Positions 1 through 12,610 are shown, counted from the stretch's first letter. The stretch: DNA of 64,000 nucleotides from Bugula neritina (GCA_964035545.1 OZ037770.1:2230001-2294000); one strand, 5' to 3'. Numbers and translations: made by a program. The notes: generated by a model not told the origin, from the sequence alone.

Positions 1-140
1 TCACCAACTATTTGACTATAACATGTCACCAACGACCTAACTAACATGTCACCAACCACCTAACTAGCATGTCACCAATACATGATTAGCATGTCACCAA
101 TACCTGACTAACATGTCACCAACCACCTGACTATAATATA
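1..140. repeat. Minisatellite, 22-23 bp unit, about six copies
   Basis: Units begin CATGTCACCAAC and end near ACTAA, with scattered substitutions. The array runs off the left edge, so its full length is unknown. No coding potential was seen. Confidence 0.85.
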
Positions 141-1566
141 GCATATCATATTGGTGATATGTCACTATTCCATTTTAATGCAAGACTTTGATATATACTA
201 CAAAAAGCTAGAAGTAAATAATTTCTGGAAGGTAGTTCAATTTATTTAGTGATTTGGAGTATAGCTTTACTTTATATTTATAATATTTAAAAAACTCTCT
301 TAATTTACCAACACCCAAAAACGCAGAAAATATAGCTTTATTATTATTAATATTATATTTACATATTTAAGATATATTAGTAATAAATTCTCCCGTGATA
401 TAGTTTGAATAATATAATAAATTCTGATGAATGAAGTCAAAGTTAAAAATTAACATATAATATCTTCAAGAGGAATTCTTAAAAGTTTTGTTTTATTATT
501 CTATAAAGCTATTGTGATATTATACTAATATTAATGCTTACTTTTAAAGTTATTAAGCGTTGTATGACCAGATAAAATAGTTATCTGTCCTTTTAGTATT
601 TCACTTTATTTTCAACTTGTTTAAATTTTGTTTGAGAGAAGTATAACAACCGAAAAGCTCAAAATATTTATCAAACTTTTTTTTTAAAGAAAGCCTGTTT
701 TTTCACTATTAAAAACGTATTTAATAACTGATTTCACTTTAAATCAATGACAAGAAACTTTTCTTATATAAAATTTGAATATCAAGTGGAAAACATGAAA
801 GAGTTTTTTAAATGCAACCTGAAATTTAACCAGAATCAATAACAGAGTTTAAATTATTGAAGAACGTCTTCTTTTACAATAAAAACAAATGCAATTGTCG
901 TATAACTGATAAAATAGATTTCTTACTTACCCTCTACTTTTCGCAAGTCTTTAAGAATGTATCAGCAAGCTGCCACCCAGTTGTGAATTCCTCACAAGAA
1001 TAACCCACTGCAAAGAATTCCAAAGGTAAGCTCTACAGACTGTAGACAAACAAAGAAAATGAGCTTATTTGTATCTTTAGAAACTAGTTTAATTATGTTT
1101 TGAAAGTGGGTAATGAATTCGAATACTTTTACATAATATACGCAAATATTGGTTTTAGCACGCCAGTTACACGTCTTGTTTGATGTTGGGATAACGTTTT
1201 CTCTGGTAGAGCCATTCCTTTCTTGTTAGTTATCAATTCCATCTGTGCAACTCTATTCATACTTGGGTGCAGACAGTAGTTGTGATATATTTTGCTTCTT
1301 CCACCTGGTGAATAATGTATTTAATTAAGTTCACCCTTTGTACTTGTATAAGTTAGTTTAGACAACAGTAGAAAACACTTTAATTTAATAGTATACCATA
1401 TAATAATAAAATGTATGATAAAATGTAGAATAAAATATAATGTGCTATTCAATAAATTGTAACACCCTATAATAATATAATTTAGTATATAATTATAACA
1501 TAATTTCATAATATATAAAGCATGATATAAAATAATATATTTTACAATTATATAGTGAAATATAAC

Positions 1567-2527
1567 GTGGTGTCAGTCCAAATAGCCGACTTCCAATATA
1601 TTCAACTTAGATGACCAAAAAACTAACTACTCCCATTTAGATAAATTTATTTGAAAAACTATGATGTCATCCCAAATAGACGCTTCTTGGTTAAAAGCTA
1701 GGCTAAATTTCCCACTTAGACACTTCCCAGTTAGACGATATTTATTTATATTGGTACAATGTATATTTTATGTACACATTATTTTTAAATATTATTTAAA
1801 TATAATATGTATATTTAAATAAAGCACGTATTGAGCATATAAATATTTGTTTTAGATTTGCAATAACATAATAATTTTACATATTTTTTTCGTTATGCTT
1901 GAACAGATATTTTGTTAATGAAAGTATTAAAGATAATGTTTATTAATAATGTATATTACTGTTTTTTGTCCCATACAAATCTATGAAAATTAAAATATTA
2001 TTCCAGATAATTCATGTTAGCTATTTTAACTATTAGCATTTTAGCTATTTAGCAATCAATGCAACAGTTATATAGATATATATAGGTGTATTGCTATATA
2101 ATTATATGGCACCAAAATAAAAAATAGTGCTTAACTGGGAAGCGGCTAAGTGGGAAGTTTAGCCTAACGTCTGCCAGGGAAGCATCTATCTGGGATGAAA
2201 CCAAAAAGCATTAGGAATTAAAAATAATAATAATATTTAATGAAAGTGTCTAGTTGAAGCCATGCATCATAGGTAAAGCCATATGCATAACATGACTCAT
2301 TGAAACCATTGCTCTAACATGTTACTGAAGCCATTATCCATAAGATGCCTGATTTTTTAGGATAATATAATATAATATAGTTCTTAAAACTATTTTTTTA
2401 CATTCTATTGATTCAATTTTAAATGTTAATATATTCAATTATATTTTACTATTTTATGCACATATATTTGATAGAAATATTTGGTTCGTCTAACTGAAAG
2501 TGGTCTATTTGAAACGAGACCCATAAT
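1567..2527. mobile_element. Old fold-back (inverted-repeat) DNA element
   Basis: The left part (about 1567-1735) and right part (about 2125-2527) are imperfect reverse complements. Examples are TTCCCACTTAGACACTTCCC on the left against GGGAAGCGGCTAAGTGGGAA on the right, and an outer pair around GTCCAAATAGCC and GGTCTATTTGAAAC. The centre is very AT-rich and has no open frame. The arms are diverged and the ends are fuzzy, so the copy is old; the class is unknown. Confidence 0.5.
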
Positions 2528-3818
2528 ATATCTTGCTCCACTACCATACAAAGTAATACAGCATAAAACTTTTTAGAATATAATATGATTAAGTATAATA
2601 ACTTCAATTTTTTTTCCAAAGTGCAATAAAACATAACACAGTATATAGTTTAACGTAGCATAATATAATTCAACAAATTGCAAAAGATATATTATACAGT
2701 TTAACGTAATATATAAAAAAACAATATAATTCTAAATAAAATAACATAGCCTAATATAAAATTTTTATAATGCATAATACTGAAATAAAAAATGTCACAT
2801 AATAATATAAAAGCATTTTATTTCATAATAATATAATATGCAGCATTATCGTTATCAGAGATTATTATTTTATAATTTATACAATATATTAGTATTTTAT
2901 TTCACATAAGAATACAGGTATAATAGTACATATATATGCACAAATTTAAAAAATTTATTTTAGAAGTTTTCTAATTGGAAGTTCCTACAACTATTATACA
3001 TTCAGCATAGATCAAACTTGACCACTAGCTGATTATTATAATGCAGTTGGCATAAAATCTATATCAATATAGTAGAAAAAGGAAAGCAAGTTGGAGTCAA
3101 GTTTTTTATTATAATTATATGACCGTTTGCAGCAAAAATCAACATTTTTTGCCTTTCTCTATAACAGTTTTTTTCCTCCTTATATTTATAGGTGATGGGT
3201 CAAAATATTCTTCCTTAACGTGTTAGAATCCTTCAAGACTGAGCTCAGCTAAAGTACTTAGAAGCTACTAGATGTTGTAATATACAGGTCATGTAATATG
3301 TTTGCTTAAAAGCTTAAAGCTGATGTAAGATTATTGTTGTTATATACTTGATAAATTATGGCTTTGTTTATAGTTTGGTATTGTAATTTGTGTTAGGGAA
3401 TTTTTGGTAAATGCTGTAAACAAGGTTTCACTCAAAAAGTTTAGCGAAATAGAAATATTAGCAGACATAGCTTACTTTGTCTATAATAGCTTAAGTTCTA
3501 GTTGCACCTGTAGATTGAGGAAATAAAATGAATACCCCCCAAACAAAGAATTCACAAAGCATTTTCTCTTTGCTAATCAAACCTCCAATACCAAAGTGCA
3601 GTTCCATCAATAGCTAATATGTTGTAGTAGCAATTTGAAGCATATATATGAGAAATTATCTATAAACTACTAAATTTAGGGCAGCCATGGTTTAAATGAA
3701 AACAGAAATGCCTGTCTCTGTTCTTCTAGCATAATAAATAAAAGAGCTGCAGGTAATTGTATTATTTGTAAGTTTAGATATCAGTTGCAATATAAAATCA
3801 TATATTACCTGTAAAAAC

Positions 3819-3905
3819 CTCTGCTCTCTACTTGGATTCGAACCACAGACCTTCGGCTTGTAAGCAGGCGCCCTAACCACAGGGTCTGCTGAGTTAACTC
3901 GACAC
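3819..3905 (-). mobile_element. tRNA-derived SINE, family 1
   Basis: On the minus strand this reads as a tRNA-like head: a D-arm-like GTGGTTAGGGCGCCTGCTT, an anticodon-arm region, then a B box (GGTTCGAATCC, at 3834-3844). Related copies lie at 5079, 8163, 10216, 11985, 12478, 24062, 25811, 26050 and 27381. The repeated family, the AT-rich tail and the poor acceptor-stem pairing favour a SINE over a working tRNA gene. Confidence 0.7.
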
Positions 3906-4439
3906 ATTACTTCCATTTTTATTGTTTGAAATATTTTGCTGTATTTTGCAATAAACAAAATTTATTCAAAAATTCAACACTTGTATAAAGAAGTAAGCTA
4001 CAAAAGTTTAGTTACAATTTAAACAATGCATATATCAGATATATAGCTAAACACTTGAAATAACAGCATAGCGTTACTAATTATTACCAGCTAAAATTAG
4101 TGAGCCTAATAATAATATATAACAAAATTACTGAGGTAAGGTCGGTGAAATATTTCAAATAATTTCTTTTTTAAATTTCACTGTTTTGTAAAACTGAAGT
4201 CAAATAACAAATTTCTGATAAAGAACTTATGCTTCATTTGTTTTAGGAAAGCTTCCAAGAACAATATTTAGTGTTTTTAGAAGTTAGTTTCTATTTTATT
4301 ACATAAATATGTTTTTTGAAAGACAGAACACATAGTATTTTCAAAGATATCTGAAAATTTTGGTTTAGTTGTAAAGCTAGGATAGATGAATCCATGATGC
4401 GTGTGCTATAAAATATTATACATGTCTAGCTATGTAATT

Positions 4440-4560
4440 ACATGGCAAGTATCACAAGGTGCCAGGTAAGTATCACAGGATGTCAGGCAAATGTCAAGAC
4501 AAGTGGCACAAGGTGTCAGATAAGTGTCACAAAGTGTCAGGCAGGTGTCACAGGTGCCAA
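4440..4560. repeat. Degenerate tandem repeat, about 22 bp unit
   Basis: Variants of AAGTGTCACAAGGTGTCAGG are repeated about five times. The array lies immediately downstream of the stop codon of the first oxygenase gene (minus strand), so it probably falls in its 3' untranslated or flanking DNA. Confidence 0.7.
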
Positions 4561-4582
4561 AAATATCAAATCAACATAATTA

Positions 4583-7500
4583 TTATTCAGTGCCATATGT
4601 AGCGGAGAACCGGCGCCGCAGGTATTGGCGAGCTGTGATTGGAGGATATTTGTTGGACCCATCAAGTGTCTCAAGAAGGGCCTCATCATCAGCGTGGCCA
4701 AAGAACGCAACAGAAACTCTCTCCTTGTCCAAGAACTTAGCTTCAGGGAGAAGAACTCGGTGTTTCTGTAACCAGAGAAATACACGCAATAACCTTTATT
4801 TTTCATTTCAAATTTGTAGTATATTTTGTTAAGTTCGTTTCTAGAGCAAAGGAAGTATTTAAAACAGATATAGTTAATAACAGAAAAGCGGTTGCAGGGT
4901 GACAACATGCAATATTTAGCAGTTTTTATAATACGTAAATATATAATTTAAACAGTGATTATATCTTGTGGTTAACCAGTTAGCCTGAGAAAGTGCCAGA
5001 TCAATGGTTGTAACCACAGCAGAGTCATTGATGATGGCTAGAAAGCATTCAGTGGTAATTGCTCATTTCCTTTGTGTAGTCACAGTAGTGCAATGGTTTG
5101 CTCACCTGATTGCAAACTGGAAGATATAGGGTTCAAATCCCAGTGCTGGCAATTATTTTACACTTCAAATACACAATCCTTAGTAACTTCAAAAGTCATT
5201 CCTAGCAGTTCTCAAAAGAATTGATATTTTAAAGAAACATGAGTAAGAAGCCAATATACAAAACTAGAAAAGTTAGTTTTGTAATAGGAAATTCTACAAT
5301 AGTTGTAAGTTCATGATAGTTCAAATTATTATTTTAAACTATAGAATGCTAGAAATTATAAATGCGAACTGGTAAAACATTTTACTGAAAGTTAGAATAA
5401 ATTAGCGACTAAAAGTTTGGAACTCACGGTAGCTATCAGTACATCTCCACTCCACATCTGTAACATGTCACCAATATTCACGTATATCCCTCCCTCAATG
5501 AACCCTGCATCCACGTAATCTCCCAGCTCTCTACTCATTACCTGCAGGCAGTAAAACCAGACTATTATGACAGGAAAAGGGGGCAGCCGTGGTCTAGGGG
5601 GTTATAGCGTTCGCCTAGTAACCACAAGGCCATTGGTGATGTTAGGAAGAACATCCAGTCATAATAATTGCTCCTCATCTAAATAAGTCCTTAGCCGCTT
5701 TAACAAAAACCCTTTTTATCAAGAGGTTTCTCACAGGGATAGGAACTATAAACATTGCATGAGTTTTTTATTATGACAGAAATAGTAGAAAGCTGCACAT
5801 GAGTGGCTAGAGGGCTGCCTATAGTAAACACGAAATCAGTTGATTTCTACTTTCAAACTTGTCACAATGAAGTACGTAATGAAACATACAGTCGTACTGG
5901 CTGTGCCACTCAGTAAAAAAGGTTGTTTTACTAAATTTACTTTATGTGTAAGAGTGACTCAAGGGATGCTTCATAACTTCATTAAAACTGCTGTAAATTA
6001 CACTAAAGTCAAACACTATTCTCTAATAGTCTAACACAAGACTGTCCAGCATTTTGGCCCCAGGGCCAGATGCTGCGGCTCCGAGCCTGCATTGATGTGG
6101 CCTTGAAAAGCAATACAAATAAACTTATTTTTCACAGCATACATTATTTAGAGTAAAATACAACCTTTTAAATGTCTTTTTCATCTACCTGCTACAAAAC
6201 ATGCAACCTGCAGTAACTATTGGGACTTTATTGTATAATGATTCATAAGAATTCGGAATAAAATAATTTGAAAAATACTGATGCTGGGGGCCACAGCGCA
6301 AGCTAAATTTTACAAAGTGGCCCTCATCATGAAATATTCCCTTTCAGTGGCCCTCGCTCTGAAAAAGTTGGGCACCTCTAGGGTCTAACATGACTTGATC
6401 AATTACTACTTGTAGAATGAAAAAAACCCTTAGTGAAGTTGTCTTCTCCTTTCAAGCCAAACTTAATATCTGACTTGGAATAATACCTACACAAGTCATG
6501 CCCTTTAATTAACTCAGAGTTTAGTTTTACCTGCAGACCAGGAGCATCGCTATAGAGGAGAGTCAGAGAGCCAAAATCTGAATGTTCACCACACCTCAGT
6601 TGGCCAGGTACCAACAGAGCTAATGAATATACAGTAAGTATATAGTAAATATAGAGTAAGTGTATAGTACATATATAGTAATTATAATATAGTATATATA
6701 TAGTAAGCGTATAGTGAGTATATACTAAATATATAGTACATATATATAGTAAGTATATAGTAAGTGTATAGTAAGTATATACTAAATATATAGTAAATAC
6801 ATAGTAAGTATATACTAAATATATAGTGTATTTGTGTCATTATTACCTGTGTCATTTTTAAAATCAACATACTATATATAGAAGGGTGACTCACATTTGT
6901 CAACTTTTGGATACCAAACCACGCTCTGATTGGATGGATTCTTTTTCTCAGTAAAGGAGTGAGCTTTCACCATTTGATACGGATCCTTTAAATATAGTAA
7001 CACACTGTTTCAAGATGAAAATTTATTTGTCTAATTAAATTTATATTAATTAATTAATTATTTAATATTATAATAACCAATTAATAATATAATCAACAAT
7101 TAATAAATTATTGTTTAAAGTAAAGATGTCCTAACTTCTTACAATGATCAACAGTAGATTTAAATTTTTTTTAATAAATGGAATTAGTGCTTTAGAAAGG
7201 GATTTGCTAATCAGGCATGTAATAGATTTCCTATTATATAGTTTATTTATAGCTTCAAAGTGATTAGAAACTCAAAATGTATATGATTATAATTTTTTAT
7301 TTGATGCAAACAGGCCATACTACTAACAATAATAATTCTTAAATCTGAGGTTTGTATTTTTTAAAATATCTGAGTTTACAATGGCCAGACTGAGAAAATT
7401 AAAGGTTTCAAACACGTGTGTTTACAACTTACAAAATATTTATTTTTATTTACTATATTATTATGATCGTTCATCTTACTTCTAAATTAAATTATTTAAA

Positions 7501-10071
7501 AATTTTATTAGACCGTCTCACCTCCAATTTCATGGCAACTCCTAGAAGGTACAGAATTCTGGACGCCTGCTCTTCAAACTTAGCCCTCAACTTCCTGCTT
7601 TCTTCACTGTCAATAATGGGGGGCGCAAGAGTCCTCTACATAAAAGACAAGATATCTTTGAGTTAACTAAGACTAGGGAGTATAGTTATAAAAAGGAAGC
7701 AACTCCTACAATGTCCTGTTTTTTATTATCACTACCGTTGTGTTCTACTAACCCTGGTAAAGCCAGCTTGTAGACGTAGTAGTTATATGTCTTATTTATC
7801 AGATATAACTCATCATGACTTCAATATTGCTAACACCAGTTATGCTAGAGAATAAACAGAGTGCATGTGACATTAAAGTCTATTCGTTGAGAACACAACT
7901 TCTCAATCCTTTTAGATGCTTCAATATGAATAATGTACAAAAAAGTGTCACTAGTGTAAAAATCAAAAGAATACCAATAGCTGCAGCATTTTAGATTCTG
8001 CTCTTTCAAGTGTAAAGGTTCTTGGTTTGTAAAGTCAAAATTTGGGGACAAGAGGTATTATGAAACCTTGTATTGAATATAAAGCAAGAGTAAATAATCC
8101 TCTAGAATTAGAATTAGGACAAAGTAAATCATTTATAATATTATCCAATATAGAGTTGTGATTGCCCAGTGGTGTAATGGTTAATGCCTGCTTGCTTGCA
8201 AGCCACATGTCTTGCAAGCCAGAGGTCTCCGTTTCAAATCCCAGTGGAGGTAAAATTATTTTATATCCAAAAGCAACTAACAGACTCAGATCACCTTATA
8301 AATTGACATTTTGTGGAATTTACTAAAATCAGATTGATATAACTTACATCTCCTTCAGTAATTCTGTTGGTGTGGAATACTTCCTTGTAGTCAGGTGCTG
8401 GGGCCGTCTCTTCTAATCTGAAGTTAGAAAACTAAATTCTGTAACTGCTGCACGTAAATTTAGGTGCAGCAGTTACAGAGTTTAGTTATGTTAACATAAA
8501 CATAGGGAGAAGATAATATAGTAAATCTATAGAATAACATTGAGAAAAAGATATAGTATGATACAAAGAAAGGGCTTCAAACACAACAACAGAGATTGTT
8601 AACTTGAAAAGCATTGTGCAGTTGTAATCATCACTTAATTATTCAGCTATAATAATCTTGAACTGATATATGTAAAAGAGCATATTTTTGAGACTTCTAG
8701 TGCTATATAATAGTATAAACCAATTGTGGGTCATTTTAAAGTTCCATACATAAAGGATAATTTCCTACGCCAAGGATATCAAACTTATTGTGACAATCAA
8801 GATGTTTATTTTGGTAGCCTACAATTAGTTACTTAAAATACTCACACAAAACTGGGTGTCATTCATATAATACAGTCTGTGGTCATATTTGTATAGTCTG
8901 TGGTCATATTTGTATAGTCTGTGGTCATATTTGTATAGTCTGTGGTCATATTTGTATAGTCTGTGGTCATAATTGTATAGCCTGTGGTCATATTTGTATA
9001 GTCTGTGGTCATACTTGTATAGTCTGTGGTCATATTTGTATAGTCTGTGGTCATATTTGTATAGTCTGTGGTCATATTTGTATAGTCTGTGGTCTTACTT
9101 GTATAGCCTGTGGTAATTTACAGGCACAGCTGGTCATGGTTATGGAAATTTGTGTTGTTAAGAACCACAGAGTTTAAAAGAACACAGTATAAATTGAGCT
9201 GCATAGTATAGTTTCAACATTTAGTGACATAAAATCACTATGTAAATCACAGTTCTGGACACTTAGAATCATAGACTTAGATCTACAGAAATTAGGAATT
9301 ATGCTTACTGAACACGCCCATTAGCCAACCATCCATAATGACAGTCATAGCTGTTAGGTTTAGAATACTTTTTCTTTTCTTCAAGGGGTAAATGAAAGAA
9401 GGAGTGTGTTTTTCGACCATAATCTTGTGCCTAGCATAAGCAGTTTAAATATTTGCTTCAGATAATATGATAGCCTTATATGGATATTATAGTAAATATT
9501 GTATACAGTGTAGTACAGTGTACATATAATAATAGTTAGCTTATAGAATACACTGCATATGATGTAACGGATATCAAATAGCACAATATAGCACATTATT
9601 GCACAATTTAACACATCAAATCATATTATAGCACTTTATAGTATCCCATAGCATTTTCTAGCAAATTATAGCATTTACTATTACACATTAGATAACTTTA
9701 TAGCACATTTTAGAACACTATAGCACTTTGTAACACATTATAGCAAACTATAGTACTTTATATTGCATTTTAGCATTAGCATATTATAGCACACTATAGC
9801 ATATTATAGCACATTATAGCATATTATAGCACACTATAACATCTTATAGCACACTATAGCACATTATAGCATACTATAGCACATTTTAGCACATTCTAGC
9901 ACATAGTCTATAGTGATTATCAGTTACCAGCTCCCATATCCCCGAGTTGCAGATGCAGGCAAAGCCAACAGTTGTCAAAGCTTCATAAAACTCCACAGAG
10001 AGCTCCTCATCACTCTTGTTCATGTCTATTACAGGGACGTGGCCACTCCTTTCATACTTTAGATCAGACAT
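4583..10071 (-). CDS. Isopenicillin-N-synthase-like Fe(II)/2-oxoglutarate oxygenase, paralogue 1 (8 exons, 308 aa)
   Basis: Exons on the minus strand: 10071-9928, 9430-9309, 8417-8348, 7635-7522, 6985-6895, 6619-6531, 5541-5428, 4765-4583. All introns are GT-AG, and the join is 927 nt, in frame, ending in TAA. The N-terminus (HVPVIDM, about residues 11-17) is the DIOX_N start. The jelly-roll core carries H193-x-D195 (GEHSDFGSLTLLY) and distal His250 as Fe(II) ligands. R264-x-S266 is the expected 2-oxoglutarate carboxylate clamp. The length matches the family (about 300-350 aa). No signal peptide or membrane segment is seen, so it is probably cytosolic. The substrate cannot be told, and animal members are poorly characterised. 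The next gene, at 12947-17872, is a tandem duplicate with identical intron positions and orientation. The introns hold SINEs, a hAT-like element and minisatellites. Confidence 0.93.
5028..5165 (+). mobile_element. SINE fragments: family 2 tail piece, then a family 1 tRNA-like head
   Basis: 5028-5070 (TTGATGATGGCTAGAAAGCA, then GGTAATTGCTC) resembles the body of the family 2 SINE at 5640-5685. 5079-5160 is a tRNA-like segment with GTAGTGCAATGGTTTG and the B box GGTTCAAATCC, followed by an ATTATTTTA tail like the other family 1 copies. Both lie in the last intron of the first oxygenase gene. Confidence 0.55.
5583..5770 (+). mobile_element. tRNA-derived SINE, family 2
   Basis: The head GCAGCCGTGGTCTAGGGGGT is tRNA-like. 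The body (ATTGGTGATGTTAGGAAGAA, then CAGTCATAATAATTGCTCCT) and the end (ACTATAAACATTGCATGAGT) recur at 17460-17638 (minus) and 60468-60668 (plus). This copy lacks the T-arm, because the head runs straight into the body. It lies antisense in an intron of the first oxygenase gene. The head may derive from tRNA-Thr (AGT at the anticodon position), which is uncertain. Confidence 0.75.
6037..6382. mobile_element. Non-autonomous hAT-like element with 8-bp target duplication
   Basis: The 8-mer GTCTAACA occurs at 6029-6036 and again at 6383-6390, directly flanking the element. The ends are imperfect inverted repeats (left AGACTGTCCAGCATTTTGGC; right, reversed, AGAGGTGCCCAACTTTTTCA). The interior has GGCCC-rich stretches and no ORF. 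An 8-bp duplication with such ends is the hAT pattern. It sits in intron 6 of the first oxygenase gene. Confidence 0.7.
6620..6840. repeat. Degenerate tandem repeat of TATAGTAAGTATA-like units
   Basis: Runs of ATAGTAAGTATATA and ATATATAGTACAT fill most of the short intron between exons 5 and 6 of the first oxygenase gene. The open frame across it on the minus strand is a low-complexity artefact. Confidence 0.7.
8163..8264 (+). mobile_element. tRNA-derived SINE, family 1, with internal duplication
   Basis: The head GTGGTGTAATGGTTAATGCC is followed by two versions of CTTGCAAGCC and the B box GTTTCAAATCC, then a TTATTTTATA tail. The anticodon-arm segment is duplicated. It lies in intron 3 of the first oxygenase gene, antisense to it. 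Confidence 0.7.
8430..8487. other. Hairpin, 24-bp stem with 10-nt loop
   Basis: 8430-8453 and 8464-8487 are reverse complements with one mismatch (core CTGTAACTGCTGCAC and GTGCAGCAGTTACAG). In the pre-mRNA of the first oxygenase gene this stem lies 12 nt upstream of the exon 3 acceptor, where it could hide or expose the splice site. A short fold-back element is the plainer explanation. Confidence 0.6.
8865..9115. repeat. 21-bp minisatellite, about 12 copies
   Basis: The unit TATTTGTATAGTCTGTGGTC (plus one base) repeats with few substitutions. As 21 is divisible by three, it leaves a repetitive open frame on the minus strand, but splice sites put it inside intron 2 of the first oxygenase gene, so it is not coding. 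Confidence 0.9.
9590..9905. repeat. Degenerate short tandem repeat (about 10 bp, TATAGCACAT)
   Basis: Dozens of variants of TATAGCACAT and TATAGCACAC run up to the exon 1 donor of the first oxygenase gene at 9928. The repeat occupies intron 1. Confidence 0.85.
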
Positions 10072-10215
10072 TGTAGATCCCTAAGGCTATAGAAAAAAAA
10101 CCACAGAAAATCGTACCTGTAGACCATGAAAAGGTCAGAAAATTTGAAAATTGTGACAAGATAGCCTCTCAGCTTATCAACAAACTATAGATATGGTCAA
10201 CGAAATAGCTATGCA

Positions 10216-10285
10216 AGAATTTCCCCTCACCGGGATTCCAACTCAGACCTCTGGCTAGCAAGTAAACCCAACAGTACAGTACTTA
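10216..10285 (-). mobile_element. tRNA-derived SINE fragment, family 1
   Basis: The minus strand has the B-box-like GTTGGAATCCCGGTGAGG, preceded by GCTAGCCAGAGGTCT, as in the other copies. The head is diverged. It lies just upstream of the start of the first oxygenase gene. Confidence 0.5.
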
Positions 10286-11984
10286 GCAATATGATTTCAA
10301 TAAGACAACTCCAAAATACAACAACAACACATTTATATTAATATTATCTCCTTTAAATAGTTAGAATGAAGTATTCTACTATAATATACCTTTCAAAGTT
10401 GTTTTCATTTTAATAACTTGATTACCATGTCATCACTTTGTATTAATGTTAATTACATAGTACTTATACAAGTACAAAAATAAAAAATGCAAAACAAAAG
10501 TTACAGGCGAATGTTAACAATACGGTGTGAGCATATAAACAACTGGCATGTACAGCCATGCACAAACCGTTTGATTTCATTGTTTTCAGAACAATGAGTC
10601 GACGTTTTTTCTTTCAAACAATTGTATATATATCTGAATGGGAAATGTGAATGTAATGAGAAAGCAATTTCAATCAACAAGCTAAAACTTAGAAACGTTT
10701 AGGCATAAACAAATTAAGTTGCTTAAAAGCCAATTTATGGCTACAACATCCAGTTAAAATGAAGCTTTCGAATTCGGTACTTTTAGTCAAACCCCAAACT
10801 AAGCTTCCTGAACTCAATATAAGAACGAAAGCTATATTGGTTTCCCTTTTATATGTAAGTTGTAACACGCAGCCGTATATAGTAATCTTTCCTTGGCAAA
10901 AAATTCTTTTAAGCGGCTATGGATTGGTTTTTCAGACAACCAAGTTTAGCAAAGCTAAGAATTTGATGTATAGAAAGCAGCTAGTTTTACAATATTTATC
11001 GGCTTCAATGACATTACTTGACTTTGAAACTTTTCAGTGATTTGATGGTCATATCTAATCAATTAAGACTAATTGGATTACATAAGCTAATAGGAAAATG
11101 TGTAAAATACTTTCCAGCTAGCTAGCTAGATTATTAATCAAATGACTTGCAGCTACTCGTTGTACTTAAAGTAAGTGTTTCGTCTAAAATCTATATCATT
11201 ATACTAACTTACCAACTTATAGATCAGTAGGCGAGTAGAATAGCGAGTCACTGTTGAATATAATCAGCAACGGTTTCTAGTTCCCATTCAGTTCACGCAT
11301 GATTACTTTTCTTTGACATTACAATCTGTTATTATAAAGCTATTATTTCAAGCTGCCAAGATCAATATAATTTGTCTATAGGCAGCCCCAATGTTGGGGC
11401 GACTGAGTGCAGTAGCTTTGTATGCTTAAGCCATGGAGTTGGATGTTTGGGGTGTAACTTGAAACCCCCCACTCCAAGCTCTGAGCTGCTTTTAGAAAAC
11501 TTCAAGTCCAATGGTCATTGTCCACTCTAATAACATACATGCTTATCTGATAAAAGCTATTCAACTTTCAACTTGGTGGAAATGATTTGAATCAAAAGGA
11601 GCGTATACAGTTTTAACCCCAAAGAAAGATTTTATGTCTCAACCAAAATCCTTCAGATTTCTTGAATTTTACTAAATTAAAATTGCTATACAATATTATT
11701 TCAATAGCCTGAAAATTAATACACAAAGTTGTTAAAAGAGTTTACTTTGTTTGAAATATTGTTCCCATTGACAATAACCCCAATACCAGACTATCCACCA
11801 CTTTCAGCAATGACCTATATTTAGATATCATGCTATAAATACCACAGAAGCGGTCTAGACTAGTTAGTCGCGTGATTGTTATGAACCGTACTCAGATAAC
11901 GTTTAGCTCCACAGTAAAACATACCAAAGCATAATATATTACTACAATAATATGCTAAAATACGTACAAGTTAGAGTGTTGAGT

Positions 11985-12051
11985 TTAGCCAGCGGTGCCT
12001 GCTTAAGCAAGGTCCAGGGTTCAAATCTCAGTGGGAGCAAAAATTTTATAC
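11985..12051 (+). mobile_element. tRNA-derived SINE fragment, family 1
   Basis: GCGGTGCCTGCTTAAGCAAG, then GGTTCAAATCTCAGTGGGAG and an AAAATTTTATAC tail. The D-arm part is deleted. The preceding GTTGAGTTTAGCCAG matches the 5' extension of the copy at 24062. Confidence 0.6.
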
Positions 12052-12477
12052 AAAGTCCATAAACCGACCATCAACATTAACACCAAGGCTACTTTGTCTG
12101 TACAATTATTAAGCATATGGTTCATAAAATATTGTTTATAGCTTGCCATGCAGAAACTTATTAAAGCCATTGCAGGAGTTTAAAGATCTTAAAAAGTCAA
12201 ACATGAAGTTTTTTTGTAAATATTTCATTAGTTTGCTATAGCAGCTGCTAAAACTATACTTTTATTATAATATTATCATTGCGAAATAAATATGGAACAT
12301 TCATTGCTATGGTTGGAAACTTGTTGTGGTATAGGAGACAACCCTTAAAACATTAATTCATTTTGTTTGAGTGTTCACTATAATAGTGTGTATTATATTA
12401 TTATAGCTCTAGTGGACATATATTATAGATAAATCACAATATCACACTAGTATTACATGCTAGACATAAAAAAAACT

Positions 12478-12610
12478 TTGCCTCACTGGGATTCGAACCC
12501 AAGACCTCCTCTGTCTTGCAAGCAGGCGTGCTAACCACTGTACTGAAACTATAATTATAGTTGGATAGTTAACCATTACACCACTGGGAACAGCAGAGTA
12601 AGCCCATCAC
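12478..12610 (-). mobile_element. tRNA-derived SINE, family 1, with an insert in the head
   Basis: Minus strand: GTTCCCAGTGGTGTAATGGT, a short inserted AT-rich piece, then a second GTGGTTAGCACGCCTGCTTG and the B box GGGTTCGAATCCCAGTGAGG. The repeated D-arm suggests a partial duplication or two nested insertions. Confidence 0.65.

Noticed and set aside
1-140. Similarity of the left-edge repeat (CATGTCACCAAT) to part of oxygenase exon 7.
   Set aside because: Shared only over about 15 bases with no extension to either side; treated as chance.
934-1318. Minus-strand open stretches without start: one of about 25 codons ending near 934 with a good-looking acceptor at 1008, and another of about 60 codons across 1127-1318.
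   Set aside because: No domain recognised, a stop sits right beside the donor-like GTAAGT, and no partner exons were found. Could be exons of an unknown gene, but support is too thin.
3692-3958. 88-codon minus-strand ORF.
   Set aside because: Its only structured part (CGSNPSREQ) is the translated tRNA-like head of a SINE; the same phrase appears in the ORF at 24092.
8863-9075. ORF of repeated MTTDYTN.
   Set aside because: It is the 21-bp minisatellite read in frame, inside an intron.
10759-11040. 93-codon plus-strand ORF.
   Set aside because: No domain, no nearby exon pattern, host-intergenic composition.
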